64,000 nucleotides of DNA from Verrucomicrobiaceae bacterium (GTDB taxonomy: Bacteria; Pseudomonadota; Gammaproteobacteria; Pseudomonadales; CAMLJR01): the NCBI GenBank assembly GCA_028293825.1, contig JAQGNY010000039.1:1-64000 (forward strand). The letters are read 5' to 3'. Of the stretch, positions 1 through 7,707 are shown one piece after another. How positions within the stretch are numbered: position 1 is the stretch's first letter; the number at the start of each line of letters is the position of its first letter. The notes beneath the pieces were generated by a model. The model worked only from the letters and a program-made list of their open reading frames with translations, made no database searches and was not told where the DNA came from. The translations under genes were made by a program, and so were the position numbers.

Positions 1-1
1 G

Positions 2-736
2 ATCGTCACCGGTCCGAACATGGGCGGTAAATCGACGTACATGCGGCAGACAGCGCTGATCGTGTTGCTCGCGCACATCGGCAGCTACGTGCCGGCGAAA
101 AGCGCGCGCATCGGTATTGTCGATCAAATTTTTACGCGCATCGGCTCGTCGGACGATCTCGCCGGCGGACGTTCGACGTTTATGGTCGAGATGACCGAAA
201 CCGCAAACATTTTGCACAATGCCACTGCGCGCAGCTTGGTGTTGATGGATGAAGTCGGTCGCGGCACGAGCACTTTCGACGGGTTGTCGCTGGCATGGGC
301 GGCGGCTGTGCATTTGGTCAATCGGCTGCGCGCATTCACGTTATTCGCCACGCATTATTTCGAATTGACGCAATTGCCGGAACAATTTCCGCAGGCGGTC
401 AACGTGCATCTCGACGCGACCGAGTTTAACGATCACATTGTTTTTCTACACACGATTCAGGAAGGACCGGCCAATCGCAGCTATGGTTTGCAGGTGGCGA
501 AGCTCGCTGGTATTCCGATGCCGGTTATCGCCGCGGCCAAACGTAAATTAAATGAGCTTGAAACCGCCAGTGCGCATGGGCCGATTGCAACCGTTGGATC
601 GCCACTGCAACCGGATTTATTTGCCGCGCCGTCAACTCATGCGGCTGTCGATCGATTGCAGGAAATCGATCCCGACGAATTAAATCCGCGCCAAGCATTA
701 GAACTATTGTATGAACTTAAAGGTTTGGTGGAGTGA
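2..736 (+). CDS. mutS: DNA mismatch repair protein MutS, C-terminal part
   Basis: This is the C-terminal 244 residues of MutS; the gene begins before the window. The fragment opens with the P-loop GPNMGGKST that binds ATP. A Walker B/ABC-signature stretch follows ([16 protein letters not shown]), then the conserved [11 protein letters not shown] segment. The tail holds the short helix ([11 protein letters not shown]) that in MutS helps form tetramers. MutS recognises mismatched bases and uses ATP to recruit MutL. The open frame continues to the left window edge, so this is a cut by the window and not a broken gene. fdxA follows after 50 bp, an arrangement common in pseudomonads and relatives. 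Confidence 0.97.
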   Translation: MVTGPNMGGKSTYMRQTALIVLLAHIGSYVPAKSARIGIVDQIFTRIGSSDDLAGGRSTFMVEMTETANILHNATARSLVLMDEVGRGTSTFDGLSLAWAAAVHLVNRLRAFTLFATHYFELTQLPEQFPQAVNVHLDATEFNDHIVFLHTIQEGPANRSYGLQVAKLAGIPMPVIAAAKRKLNELETASAHGPIATVGSPLQPDLFAAPSTHAAVDRLQEIDPDELNPRQALELLYELKGLVE

Positions 737-786
737 TGTCGAAGTGATAAACTCCGCGCCGTTCACGTTCCGAGAGGTTAATTGAA

Positions 787-1110
787 ATGACATTTGTAGT
801 TGGGGAAAACTGCATTAAATGCAAACACACGGATTGCGTCGAAGTGTGCCCGGTGGATTGTTTTTATGAAGGCCCCAATTTTCTCGTCATTCACCCTGAC
901 GAATGTATCGATTGCGCGCTGTGCGAACCGGAATGCCCGGTCGATGCGATTTTTTCCGAAGACGAATTACCGGAAGATCAGCAGCAATTTCTCGCGCTGA
1001 ATGCTGAATTGGCCGAAGTGTGGCAGAACATCACCGAGAAAAAAGAATCGCCGCCCGATGCTGAAGACTGGGACGGCGTACCCAACAAAATTAAACATCT
1101 CGAGCGCTAA
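787..1110 (+). CDS. fdxA: 7Fe-8S ferredoxin FdxA
   Basis: A 107-residue ferredoxin. Cysteines near the N-terminus ([14 protein letters not shown]) and a second set ([12 protein letters not shown]) match the family that carries one 3Fe-4S and one 4Fe-4S cluster. The acidic C-terminal tail (about residues 60-107) is typical of Azotobacter/Pseudomonas FdxA. It is a cytoplasmic low-potential electron carrier; its partner cannot be told from the sequence. A GAGG ribosome site lies a few bases before the ATG. It follows mutS in the same direction. Confidence 0.95.
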   Translation: MTFVVGENCIKCKHTDCVEVCPVDCFYEGPNFLVIHPDECIDCALCEPECPVDAIFSEDELPEDQQQFLALNAELAEVWQNITEKKESPPDAEDWDGVPNKIKHLER

Positions 1111-1128
1111 TCGCTCAGCAAGCACCGA

Positions 1129-1611
1129 TCAGGGTTGAATCCTGATCGGTGTTCCCTCGTCTACTGCGTCCCAAATTTCGTCCATTTGCCAATCGGCCAC
1201 CGCGATACATCCGTTGGTCCAATTAAACATTTGCGCAACTTCTTCGGGCCATGGGCGGTCGTTGGGCTGGCCGTGAATCATGATCGACCCACCTGTGGGC
1301 ACGCCTAAGCGCTCGGCGCGCTCGCGATCGAAACTGTTTGGATAAGAAATATGAATGGATTTATAGAACGCGCTTTTTTCGTTTTTGCGATCGAGAATGT
1401 ATTCCCCTTCAGGCGTACGTTCGTCGCCCGCCGTCATTTTTGGGCCGCGCGGGCGCGGACCCAATGCGATGCGATATTCGCGAATCGGTTTTCCATCGCT
1501 AATTAATAGCAGTCTCGACTCGGATTTTTTTACCAGAACCAAATCGACTTTGGGAATTGCGTGAACTGCGGAACTCAAAAAAACTGATACAAACAGAACA
1601 AACATTTTCAT
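1129..1611 (-). CDS. L,D-transpeptidase (YkuD domain), exported
   Basis: 160 residues. An N-terminal signal peptide (about residues 1-18, ending SAVHA) is followed directly by a YkuD domain. The catalytic signature is visible: His113 in IMIHGQPN and Cys135 in NWTNGCIA. Such enzymes make 3-3 peptidoglycan cross-links or attach proteins to peptidoglycan in the periplasm; small stand-alone YkuD proteins of this kind are often poorly characterised. It converges on fdxA with an 18-bp gap. There is no strong ribosome site before the ATG. The exact substrate is not predictable. Confidence 0.88.
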   Translation of the reverse strand: MKMFVLFVSVFLSSAVHAIPKVDLVLVKKSESRLLLISDGKPIREYRIALGPRPRGPKMTAGDERTPEGEYILDRKNEKSAFYKSIHISYPNSFDRERAERLGVPTGGSIMIHGQPNDRPWPEEVAQMFNWTNGCIAVADWQMDEIWDAVDEGTPIRIQP

Positions 1612-1920
1612 AGGGCAAATAAATACGCGGCAATTTAAGTTTTTTTGCGCGATCGATCGATAGATTTAACGTCGCGGACTTGTAATTAATGTTAGTCGCC
1701 CCCATTACGCGTGCCAGCCATGATGCTGTATTTGTGGCCGTGCTCACAGCGTCAGGGAGCCGCTGATTTCAGCTTAGATCAAAAACTTTGCGTGCTCTCT
1801 GGAATTACGCACGCAAGTAATGGTAATGTAAGAATTAATCCTCGTCTTGGGACGAGGGCAGTTTTTTTAGCTCACCCCTGTCTACAACGTTAAAGTGCAA
1901 TCCCCAAAAGGAGTCAAACA
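1612..1920. other. intergenic region upstream of the lipoprotein gene
   Basis: 309 bp between the divergent L,D-transpeptidase and lipoprotein genes. The left part is AT-rich and should hold the promoter of the minus-strand transpeptidase. The right part carries a terminator-like hairpin (1840-1868) on the plus strand and an AAAAGGAG ribosome site just before 1921. I could not assign a confident sigma-70 promoter for the plus-strand gene. Confidence 0.5.
1840..1868 (+). terminator. terminator-like hairpin in the lipoprotein gene leader
   Basis: A 7-bp GC-rich stem (CCTCGTC / GACGAGG) with a TTGG loop is followed by a run of T residues, the form of a Rho-independent terminator on the plus strand. 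No plus-strand gene lies between 1110 and it. It sits only about 52 bp before the lipoprotein start, too close for a complete promoter to fit comfortably downstream. It may end a small RNA or act as a leader attenuator. Confidence 0.55.
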
Positions 1921-2202
1921 ATGAAAAACACTCTGTTGAAAGCGGTACCGTTTGCTGTATTTATGGCTGTAGCTGCTGGTTGCGCTAGCAACTCTTCGCT
2001 CGACGAAGTTAAAGCAAGCGCCGCTACTGCTCAGAAAACTGCTGACGATGCCAAAGCTGCTGCTTCCGCTGCTCAGAAATCTGCTGACGCTGCTCAAGCA
2101 ACTGCAAACCAAGCTCTGTCTACCGCTAACGAAGCTAAAACTGCTGCTGACGAAGCGAACACCAAGATTGACCGTGCATTCAAAAAATCGATGCGCAAAT
2201 AA
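1921..2202 (+). CDS. Lpp/OprI-type major outer-membrane lipoprotein
   Basis: 93 residues. A lipoprotein signal ends in the lipobox VAAGC with Cys21 as the lipidated residue. The mature part is a continuous heptad-type helix extremely rich in Ala, with Lys, Asp and Glu (about residues 28-85), as in the trimeric coiled coil of Lpp and OprI. The protein ends in RK; in Lpp the terminal lysine is the residue joined to peptidoglycan by L,D-transpeptidases. A strong AAAAGGAG ribosome site and a biased codon set (many GCT alanine codons, unlike its neighbours) suggest very high expression. L,D-transpeptidase genes lie on both sides. A strong terminator follows. Confidence 0.9.
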   Translation: MKNTLLKAVPFAVFMAVAAGCASNSSLDEVKASAATAQKTADDAKAAASAAQKSADAAQATANQALSTANEAKTAADEANTKIDRAFKKSMRK

Positions 2203-2221
2203 GCTTTCATAGCGAATAAAA

Positions 2222-2254
2222 AAACCCGACCTCCGCAAGGACGTCGGGTTTTTC
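2222..2254 (+). terminator. Rho-independent terminator of the lipoprotein gene
   Basis: Stem AAACCCGAC / GTCGGGTTT closes a loop and is followed by a T run, 20 bp after the lipoprotein stop codon. The A run on its left side means it may also end minus-strand transcripts coming from the 2286 gene. Confidence 0.85.
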
Positions 2255-2285
2255 TTTGTCTAAAAAAACTGTTTAAGAAAAACGA

Positions 2286-3230
2286 TTAGCGCGTGCTGAC
2301 CGGTTCGGGCATCGATGCTACCGACGCTGGAATACCGCTGGATTCCAAATCGGTAACATCCACTTGATGCCAATCGACCGCATAATTTGGGAAATCTTTC
2401 GTCGCTGCTGTTATTGCTTCAACCATCGGCGTCTTGCCACGCGCCTCTTCACCATGCGGCCCCTCTAAAGGCGGGTGCACCTCAAGATACAAAGCACCCT
2501 GATGCCAGCCGGCCTTGTAGCGCTGATTGATGATGCGTACCGGCGTACCAATTGGGACAGTTCTGTACAACCGCTCTATATCGTCCGCGTATAACCGCAT
2601 GCAGCCATGCGTCACCTGCATGCCAATGCCGTACTGGTTGTTAGTGCCATGAATCAGATAGCTCGGAAGCGACAGACGCAGCGCGTATTTACCCAAGGGA
2701 TTATCTGGACCTCCCGGAATCTTCTCCGGCAGTGGATCACCGTCGGCCGCATGTTCGGCTCGAATTGATTTCGGCGGCGTCCAGCTCGGATCGACAACCT
2801 TGCCAGAAACTCTAGTGCTCACAAGGGGTGTATTCCAATCGCCGCGGCCCACGCTGACAGGATAAGTTTCAACTGTGGCAGGCTCGCCCGGTTTAACTTT
2901 CGGAAAGTAATACATGCGCATTTCGGCGACGTTGATAACAATGCCCTCGCGCGGGCCAGCGGGCAGCAAATAAAACTTCGGCATCACGATCGTGGTGTTA
3001 TCGCGCGGCATCCAGGAATCCACTGCAGGGTTCGCAGCACGAATTTCGTCGTAACCGAGATCGTGCGCGCGGGCGATATCGATCAAGGTATCTTCGGTGC
3101 CGGCAGTTACAGTGGTAATTGCGCCGATCATGTCTTCGCCAGGGGCAGGCATTGGAAACACATCGGCTTGCGCCGTGCGGGTAAGTAAAAAAAGAAGAGT
3201 AAACAGACTTAGGTTTGTGACGAGCTTCAC
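2286..3230 (-). CDS. L,D-transpeptidase with LysM-like domain (ErfK/YbiS family)
   Basis: I chose the GTG at 3230, giving 314 residues: it has a GGAAAG ribosome site, opens directly into a signal peptide (cut after TRTAQA), and avoids overlap with the preceding gene. An in-frame ATG at 3278 is possible but has no ribosome site. After a LysM-like segment (about residues 35-85) comes the YkuD domain with His194 (YLIHGT) and Cys210 (THGCMRL). ErfK/YbiS-type enzymes link Lpp to peptidoglycan or form 3-3 cross-links in the periplasm. It is the last gene of the minus-strand operon that starts at 7595 and faces the Lpp-like gene. Confidence 0.9.
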   Translation of the reverse strand: MKLVTNLSLFTLLFLLTRTAQADVFPMPAPGEDMIGAITTVTAGTEDTLIDIARAHDLGYDEIRAANPAVDSWMPRDNTTIVMPKFYLLPAGPREGIVINVAEMRMYYFPKVKPGEPATVETYPVSVGRGDWNTPLVSTRVSGKVVDPSWTPPKSIRAEHAADGDPLPEKIPGGPDNPLGKYALRLSLPSYLIHGTNNQYGIGMQVTHGCMRLYADDIERLYRTVPIGTPVRIINQRYKAGWHQGALYLEVHPPLEGPHGEEARGKTPMVEAITAATKDFPNYAVDWHQVDVTDLESSGIPASVASMPEPVSTR

Positions 3231-3255
3231 GATACTTTCCGATAATGTAAAAAAG

Positions 3256-3675
3256 TTAATGATAAACGATATCGCCATGCATCGGCGCGAGCAGCGCTAT
3301 CAAACGATTTTGCGCACTCACCGATATTTGTTGCGAATTCATTGCCGCGATTAAATCCTCCACCAATGCATTGAAGTGCATGTCATTAATATTTTTACCG
3401 GCGTGCGATTCCGCCATAGTGTCGCCGGTATAGACGCAGGGACCGCCGCTCAACACGCATATTTGTTCGACCAATTTGTCGCGCAAACGCTCGACATTGC
3501 TGTCGCGAAACTGATCGGCAATACGCTGATCGTCCGCAATGTTGTAAAGCAGTTTGGTCACCAGCGTTTTGATGCCCTGCTCTTGTCCCAACTCTCGATA
3601 AAGATCATCGGGCTTCGATGCCTGCAGCGCGCAGCCGCTTAGGAGCGCCATCAATAGAATTGTCGTTAAACGCAT
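3256..3675 (-). CDS. group 1 truncated haemoglobin, predicted lipoprotein
   Basis: 139 residues. The first 15 form a lipoprotein signal (LLMALLSGC, Cys15). The rest resembles group 1 truncated haemoglobins: the GGP...Y.G block, then SHAGKNINDMHF, where His91 fits the proximal haem ligand. Truncated haemoglobins bind O2 or NO and can detoxify or sense them; they are usually cytoplasmic, so an exported, lipid-anchored form is unusual. It sits 9 bp after the DUF3034 gene and 25 bp before the L,D-transpeptidase start, in an apparent operon. Haem binding is inferred from the motif only. Confidence 0.85.
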   Translation of the reverse strand: MRLTTILLMALLSGCALQASKPDDLYRELGQEQGIKTLVTKLLYNIADDQRIADQFRDSNVERLRDKLVEQICVLSGGPCVYTGDTMAESHAGKNINDMHFNALVEDLIAAMNSQQISVSAQNRLIALLAPMHGDIVYH

Positions 3676-3684
3676 ACCGTCCCC

Positions 3685-4563
3685 TCAGAAGCTGCCTTGA
3701 ATCGAGACATACCAACCCTGTTGATTGCGCAAGGTGGCGATGTCGCCGAGATCGACCCATGCTGCGACCACCGACCATTGCTTATCGGGAAACCACGCGA
3801 CAAACACGTCCTTCCAGTCCTGCGCACGCGCAAAGGACAGATTGTCCGGCATCTGTCGATACTCGGTGCCGATCAGCCAATGGCGATTGATAAAAAGTCC
3901 GGCGGAGCCTTCAAACACCGCTTCGCGACTGTTGCGTTTATCGCCGCCGAAGCCGACCAAGCTTTCCTGATTCGATTTAGTCCAGCGCACTACGCCGTTG
4001 AGCAGCACGTTGCGATCGGCAAAACCGGCCAAAAACAATTTTGTCGCCGCCAAGTACATATCGACGCCCGAGTCGTCTTTTGCGCCCGCCGCACTCGGAA
4101 TAAAAAAATCCAAATTCTTTTTGTACTGCGCGCCAGCGCTGATTTGCGGTGTGGCTGTATAAACCACATCGCCATACAACCGCACTTTTGCACCGAACAC
4201 ATTTTGCCGAATGGTGTTGTCGGGCACGCCCAGCGCGCCAGCCAATGTATCGAGTCGCAACTCCTGCCGCGCTGCCGACAGTTCGACGCGATTGCGCCAC
4301 GACCAAGCTGCGCCGATCGAATCAAGCCGATAGTCCTTCGTGTCCACGCGACTGACGAAAGCGGTGCCACCGGCCTCATCGCGCGTGTCGTAACCGGACA
4401 ACACCGCCATCGGCACGATACCGCCGCCCGCACTGCCCTCGATTTGCGTTGCCGCGCCTGTCGCCAGCAAACGACCGCCGCTATCGGCATGCACAATGTC
4501 GATAGTTGCTGTCAGCAGGAACGCGACGCAATTGGCTGCGTACTTACCGAATACTGATCGCAT
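3685..4563 (-). CDS. DUF3034 family outer-membrane protein
   Basis: 292 residues with a signal peptide (about 1-26, ending DIVHA). The mature part alternates polar and hydrophobic residues as in beta strands, contains Gly-rich turns, and ends in an aromatic residue (SIQGSF), all signs of an outer-membrane beta barrel. I recognise the family as DUF3034, which has no assigned function. Its ATG overlaps the end of the GGDEF-EAL gene by 20 bp, so the two are probably translationally coupled. The role is unknown; a pore or barrel partner for the periplasmic cupredoxin or haemoglobin is only a guess. Confidence 0.8.
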   Translation of the reverse strand: MRSVFGKYAANCVAFLLTATIDIVHADSGGRLLATGAATQIEGSAGGGIVPMAVLSGYDTRDEAGGTAFVSRVDTKDYRLDSIGAAWSWRNRVELSAARQELRLDTLAGALGVPDNTIRQNVFGAKVRLYGDVVYTATPQISAGAQYKKNLDFFIPSAAGAKDDSGVDMYLAATKLFLAGFADRNVLLNGVVRWTKSNQESLVGFGGDKRNSREAVFEGSAGLFINRHWLIGTEYRQMPDNLSFARAQDWKDVFVAWFPDKQWSVVAAWVDLGDIATLRNQQGWYVSIQGSF

Positions 4564-6925
4564 TCACCGGCCCTCGCTTTAAATTGGCAAAATGCTGTTT
4601 CGCCCAGACGGCAAAATCGGCCGCCGGAATCGGCTTACTCAGCAGATAACCCTGCACCATGTCGCAACCGAAACCCCGCAAAATCTCACGCGACTGCTCG
4701 TTCTCGACACCCTCAGCAACCACCTGCAACCCCATGTTGTGACCGAGCTCAATAGTCGAGCGCACGATGATGCGGTCCTCGGCGCTATCGGCCAGGTTCA
4801 ACACAAAGGATTTGTCGATCTTGATTTCATCGACCGGCATTTTGCGCAGCTGCGACAGCGACGAATAACCGGTACCGAAATCATCGACCGATAACCGGAT
4901 ACCCAGCTCCTGCAACTGACGCAGCGTCGCCAAGCTTTGCTGCGCCTCCTGCATCAGCGAGCTTTCGGTAAGCTCTAAACAAAGTTGTTGCGCCAACACG
5001 CCGTGCTGTAACAGCAGGCGCTCGACGTGATTGATAAAACCGCGCTCCAGCAAATCCAACGCGGAGATATTCACCGACAGCCGCACGCTAAAGCCTACCT
5101 GCTGCCACTCGGACAGTTGCAGAATCGCGCGCTCCAGCACCCACATTGTGATCAGCGAAATATTGCCGGAGCTTTCGGCCAGCGGAATAAATTCATCAGG
5201 ACTGAGCGGGCCTAGTTGCGGATGACGCCAGCGCAACAGCACTTCCGCGCCGAGGTAGGCATCGTCGCTAAGGCTGAGCTTGGGCTGAAATGCCAAATGC
5301 AAGCCTTCGCTCGTCAATGCTTTCTTCAAATCCTGCAGCAGCGACAGCCGGCGCAAATTGCGCTCGTCCCAGCCCGACTGATAGCAAGCCACAGACTGTG
5401 CGGAGTGTTTGGTACTAAACATGGCGATAGCCGCGCGCCGCATCAAAATTTCCGCATCATCGCCATCCTGCGGAAACACCGCGATGCCAAAACTGGCATC
5501 AATGCTCATTTGCAGATCTGGCAGCGGTATCGGCTCAGCCAGCACGGCAAATAAACGTTTGGCGACGATTTCAGCCTGAGCCCCATCGGCGTGTTCGAGC
5601 ACCACTAAAAACTCATCGCCGTCGAGGCGGACGCAGGTATCGAGATGTTTGACCGATTGCTGCAAGCGCTGCGCGATCGCCTGCAATACTTGATCGCCGA
5701 CTGCATGGCCGAACGAGTCGTTGACCGCTTTAAAGCGATTCACATCCAGCACTAACACCGCCGCGCCGTGCTCGCCCGCGCGCGCGGTCTCAATCGCTTT
5801 TGCCAACATCTGCAGCGCGCGCGATCGATTCGCCAGCCCGGTCAAATGATCGTGCTGCGACTGATAGAGAATCTGTGTTTCCCGCTCCCCAATCGCCGTC
5901 TGCATTTTCACAAAGGCGCGCGCCAACTCACCGAGCTCGTCCTCGGATTCGATCAGAACCGGCGTCGAATAGTCGCCGGCGGCGACGCTCTGCGATGCAC
6001 TGGCTAGGCTGCGCACGGAGCGCGTCAAATTGCGTCCGACTAAAACCGCCATCGCTACGGCTAACGCGAAACCGGCCAGAGCAATCCACAACAACTGCTG
6101 ACTGAGCAAGGTGTACGGCATCATTACGTTTGCCAGCGGAGTTTGCAGAACCGCTGCGAGCGAGAACCCCTGGCTGCTGAGCGGCGCCACCAGCGTGAGC
6201 ATCGTCTCGCCACCCAACTGCAATTGGGTAACTGTGCCGGCTTTAGCAGATGTTGGCTCCAGCGACAATTTGAGTTCATCGTGCAGATTCGACTCGAGTG
6301 TACTCGCCAAGTAGCGGCTCTGCCCTGGCGCTTGAGCGACAAACGAAATCTCTAATTTAGTCAAACCCTTAAGCGTTTTTGCTAAGTTTTTATCGAGCTG
6401 AAAACCCATCGCCGCCCAACCAATTCGTGCCGGTGCGCGAATGGTGGCGACTACGAACTGATAGGGCACGCCGTCTAGCACCACATTCGCCGACGCTGCG
6501 CCATTGCGGTCGGCCTGCTGTAGTAGATCGGGAAAGGGAAATGAGGAATCGCGTTCGGCAACGGTGTCGGCCAGCATCCGTCCAGTGCTGTCGATCACCA
6601 TCGCGCGATCTGCGCCGACGCGGCTTGAATGATTTTTCAACGCGGACAACACCGTCGCGGTCTCGCCAGTCGCGACAGCTTCTTTGAAGCCGAAATCGTC
6701 GACCAGCACCGACACCGAACTTGTCAGCTGATGCGCACGTTCTTCCAATAACTGCGAAAACACATCGGCGCCAACTTCCAATTCGTGGCGCGCGCTATCC
6801 AGCAGCGTGCCGCGAATCGCTGCGCGCGCCGAAAAATAAGTCGAAGCCTGCAACAGCACGACCAGAGCGATCGCGAATAACAGCAGCCGCGCGAGATAAC
6901 TGCGCGCAAATAGTTTACGGAGCAT
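4544..6925 (-). CDS. membrane HAMP-GGDEF-EAL c-di-GMP enzyme
   Basis: 793 residues from the ATG at 6925, where the first membrane helix (about 11-31) follows at once; a longer frame to 6997 would add an unlikely basic leader overlapping the upstream gene. A periplasmic sensor region (about 32-275) precedes a second membrane helix (about 278-298), a HAMP linker, a GGDEF domain and an EAL domain. The GGDEF site reads DGDEF (435-439), so cyclase activity is doubtful. The EAL site reads EVL (561-563), but DDFGTGYSS, the KIDKSF lysine, AEGVE and the VQGY glutamine are present, so phosphodiesterase activity is plausible. It overlaps both neighbours (11 and 20 bp). Confidence 0.93.
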   Translation of the reverse strand: MLRKLFARSYLARLLLFAIALVVLLQASTYFSARAAIRGTLLDSARHELEVGADVFSQLLEERAHQLTSSVSVLVDDFGFKEAVATGETATVLSALKNHSSRVGADRAMVIDSTGRMLADTVAERDSSFPFPDLLQQADRNGAASANVVLDGVPYQFVVATIRAPARIGWAAMGFQLDKNLAKTLKGLTKLEISFVAQAPGQSRYLASTLESNLHDELKLSLEPTSAKAGTVTQLQLGGETMLTLVAPLSSQGFSLAAVLQTPLANVMMPYTLLSQQLLWIALAGFALAVAMAVLVGRNLTRSVRSLASASQSVAAGDYSTPVLIESEDELGELARAFVKMQTAIGERETQILYQSQHDHLTGLANRSRALQMLAKAIETARAGEHGAAVLVLDVNRFKAVNDSFGHAVGDQVLQAIAQRLQQSVKHLDTCVRLDGDEFLVVLEHADGAQAEIVAKRLFAVLAEPIPLPDLQMSIDASFGIAVFPQDGDDAEILMRRAAIAMFSTKHSAQSVACYQSGWDERNLRRLSLLQDLKKALTSEGLHLAFQPKLSLSDDAYLGAEVLLRWRHPQLGPLSPDEFIPLAESSGNISLITMWVLERAILQLSEWQQVGFSVRLSVNISALDLLERGFINHVERLLLQHGVLAQQLCLELTESSLMQEAQQSLATLRQLQELGIRLSVDDFGTGYSSLSQLRKMPVDEIKIDKSFVLNLADSAEDRIIVRSTIELGHNMGLQVVAEGVENEQSREILRGFGCDMVQGYLLSKPIPAADFAVWAKQHFANLKRGPVNAISIR

Positions 6926-7595
6926 TCTTGCTGGGCCGCCTGAATAGTTGCTGTAACTCGCTCTCAGGCTTTGTCGCGGTCGGCGTCGCTGGCGCACCGA
7001 CCTGGAAGTTAAGCGTCACCTCACCGCTGGCAGCGACCTTAACGCTTTGCTCCAATCCAGCTGCAGTCGGCATTACACCCGGATACCACAAGCGCGCGCT
7101 GTAAGTACCGGCTGGAACGTTGGCGATTAACGCACTGCCTTGGCTATCGGATTTAGCAAACCACGGCGTGTCGACCACGTAGATGTAGCCGATCATTTTG
7201 TCGTGAATATTGCAGCCCAACGCAACCTCGCCCGCCGTATCGAACACGATCGGATTGGCCAGTTGACCGTGATAAAGGCGCAGCTCAAACCGCTTCGCCG
7301 GCGAGAATGAATAAACCTGATGGCGGATATCGTCTTTGTTCGGAAATCTAACAGATGTGTTCTTGCGCACGACCAACACGTGCGGATCGAATTGCTTGTC
7401 GCGCTGATCCATGACCGCATTAGCGACGTCGGGGAAATTCGTGGGCGTTGGCGCATACAAAGCAACAGCCGCATCGGGAAGCGGCGCACCGCTGGCATCG
7501 CTAACATGCGCGCGCACTGTTGTCGCGCTGGCGTGAGAGCCGCACAAGAACAGTAACAACGTGAGGAAATATCGAGAATGAATCGGTGATCGCAT
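6915..7595 (-). CDS. periplasmic cupredoxin, methylamine-utilisation-like
   Basis: 226 residues with a signal peptide (about 1-24, ending SHASA). A plastocyanin-like fold is indicated by a candidate type 1 copper set: His92 in DIRHQVYSF, then Cys128, His131 and Met134 in GCNIHDKM. Flanking regions resemble carboxypeptidase-regulatory-like beta domains (about 28-60 and 145-200). Annotated relatives are often called methylamine utilisation proteins, but no methylamine dehydrogenase genes are present here, so that name should not be taken as function. It is the first gene of the operon and could deliver or sense copper or electrons for the membrane c-di-GMP enzyme encoded next. Confidence 0.87.
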   Translation of the reverse strand: MRSPIHSRYFLTLLLFLCGSHASATTVRAHVSDASGAPLPDAAVALYAPTPTNFPDVANAVMDQRDKQFDPHVLVVRKNTSVRFPNKDDIRHQVYSFSPAKRFELRLYHGQLANPIVFDTAGEVALGCNIHDKMIGYIYVVDTPWFAKSDSQGSALIANVPAGTYSARLWYPGVMPTAAGLEQSVKVAASGEVTLNFQVGAPATPTATKPESELQQLFRRPSKNAP

Positions 7596-7707
7596 GCAAA
7601 GCCCGCCTGTAAGAATTCGGCCAAAACCCGACTTCCGCGGCGGAAGTATGGTTGGCGAATGGCGGTTCGGCCAGTCGAAGCCCTGTAGAAATAGTGAATA
7701 AGACGGG

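Noticed and set aside
3697-4557. Plus-strand open frame (286 codons) opposite the DUF3034 gene
   Set aside because: The minus-strand frame has a signal peptide, barrel pattern and operon context; the plus-strand frame has none of these and is His/Arg-rich in a way typical of shadow frames.
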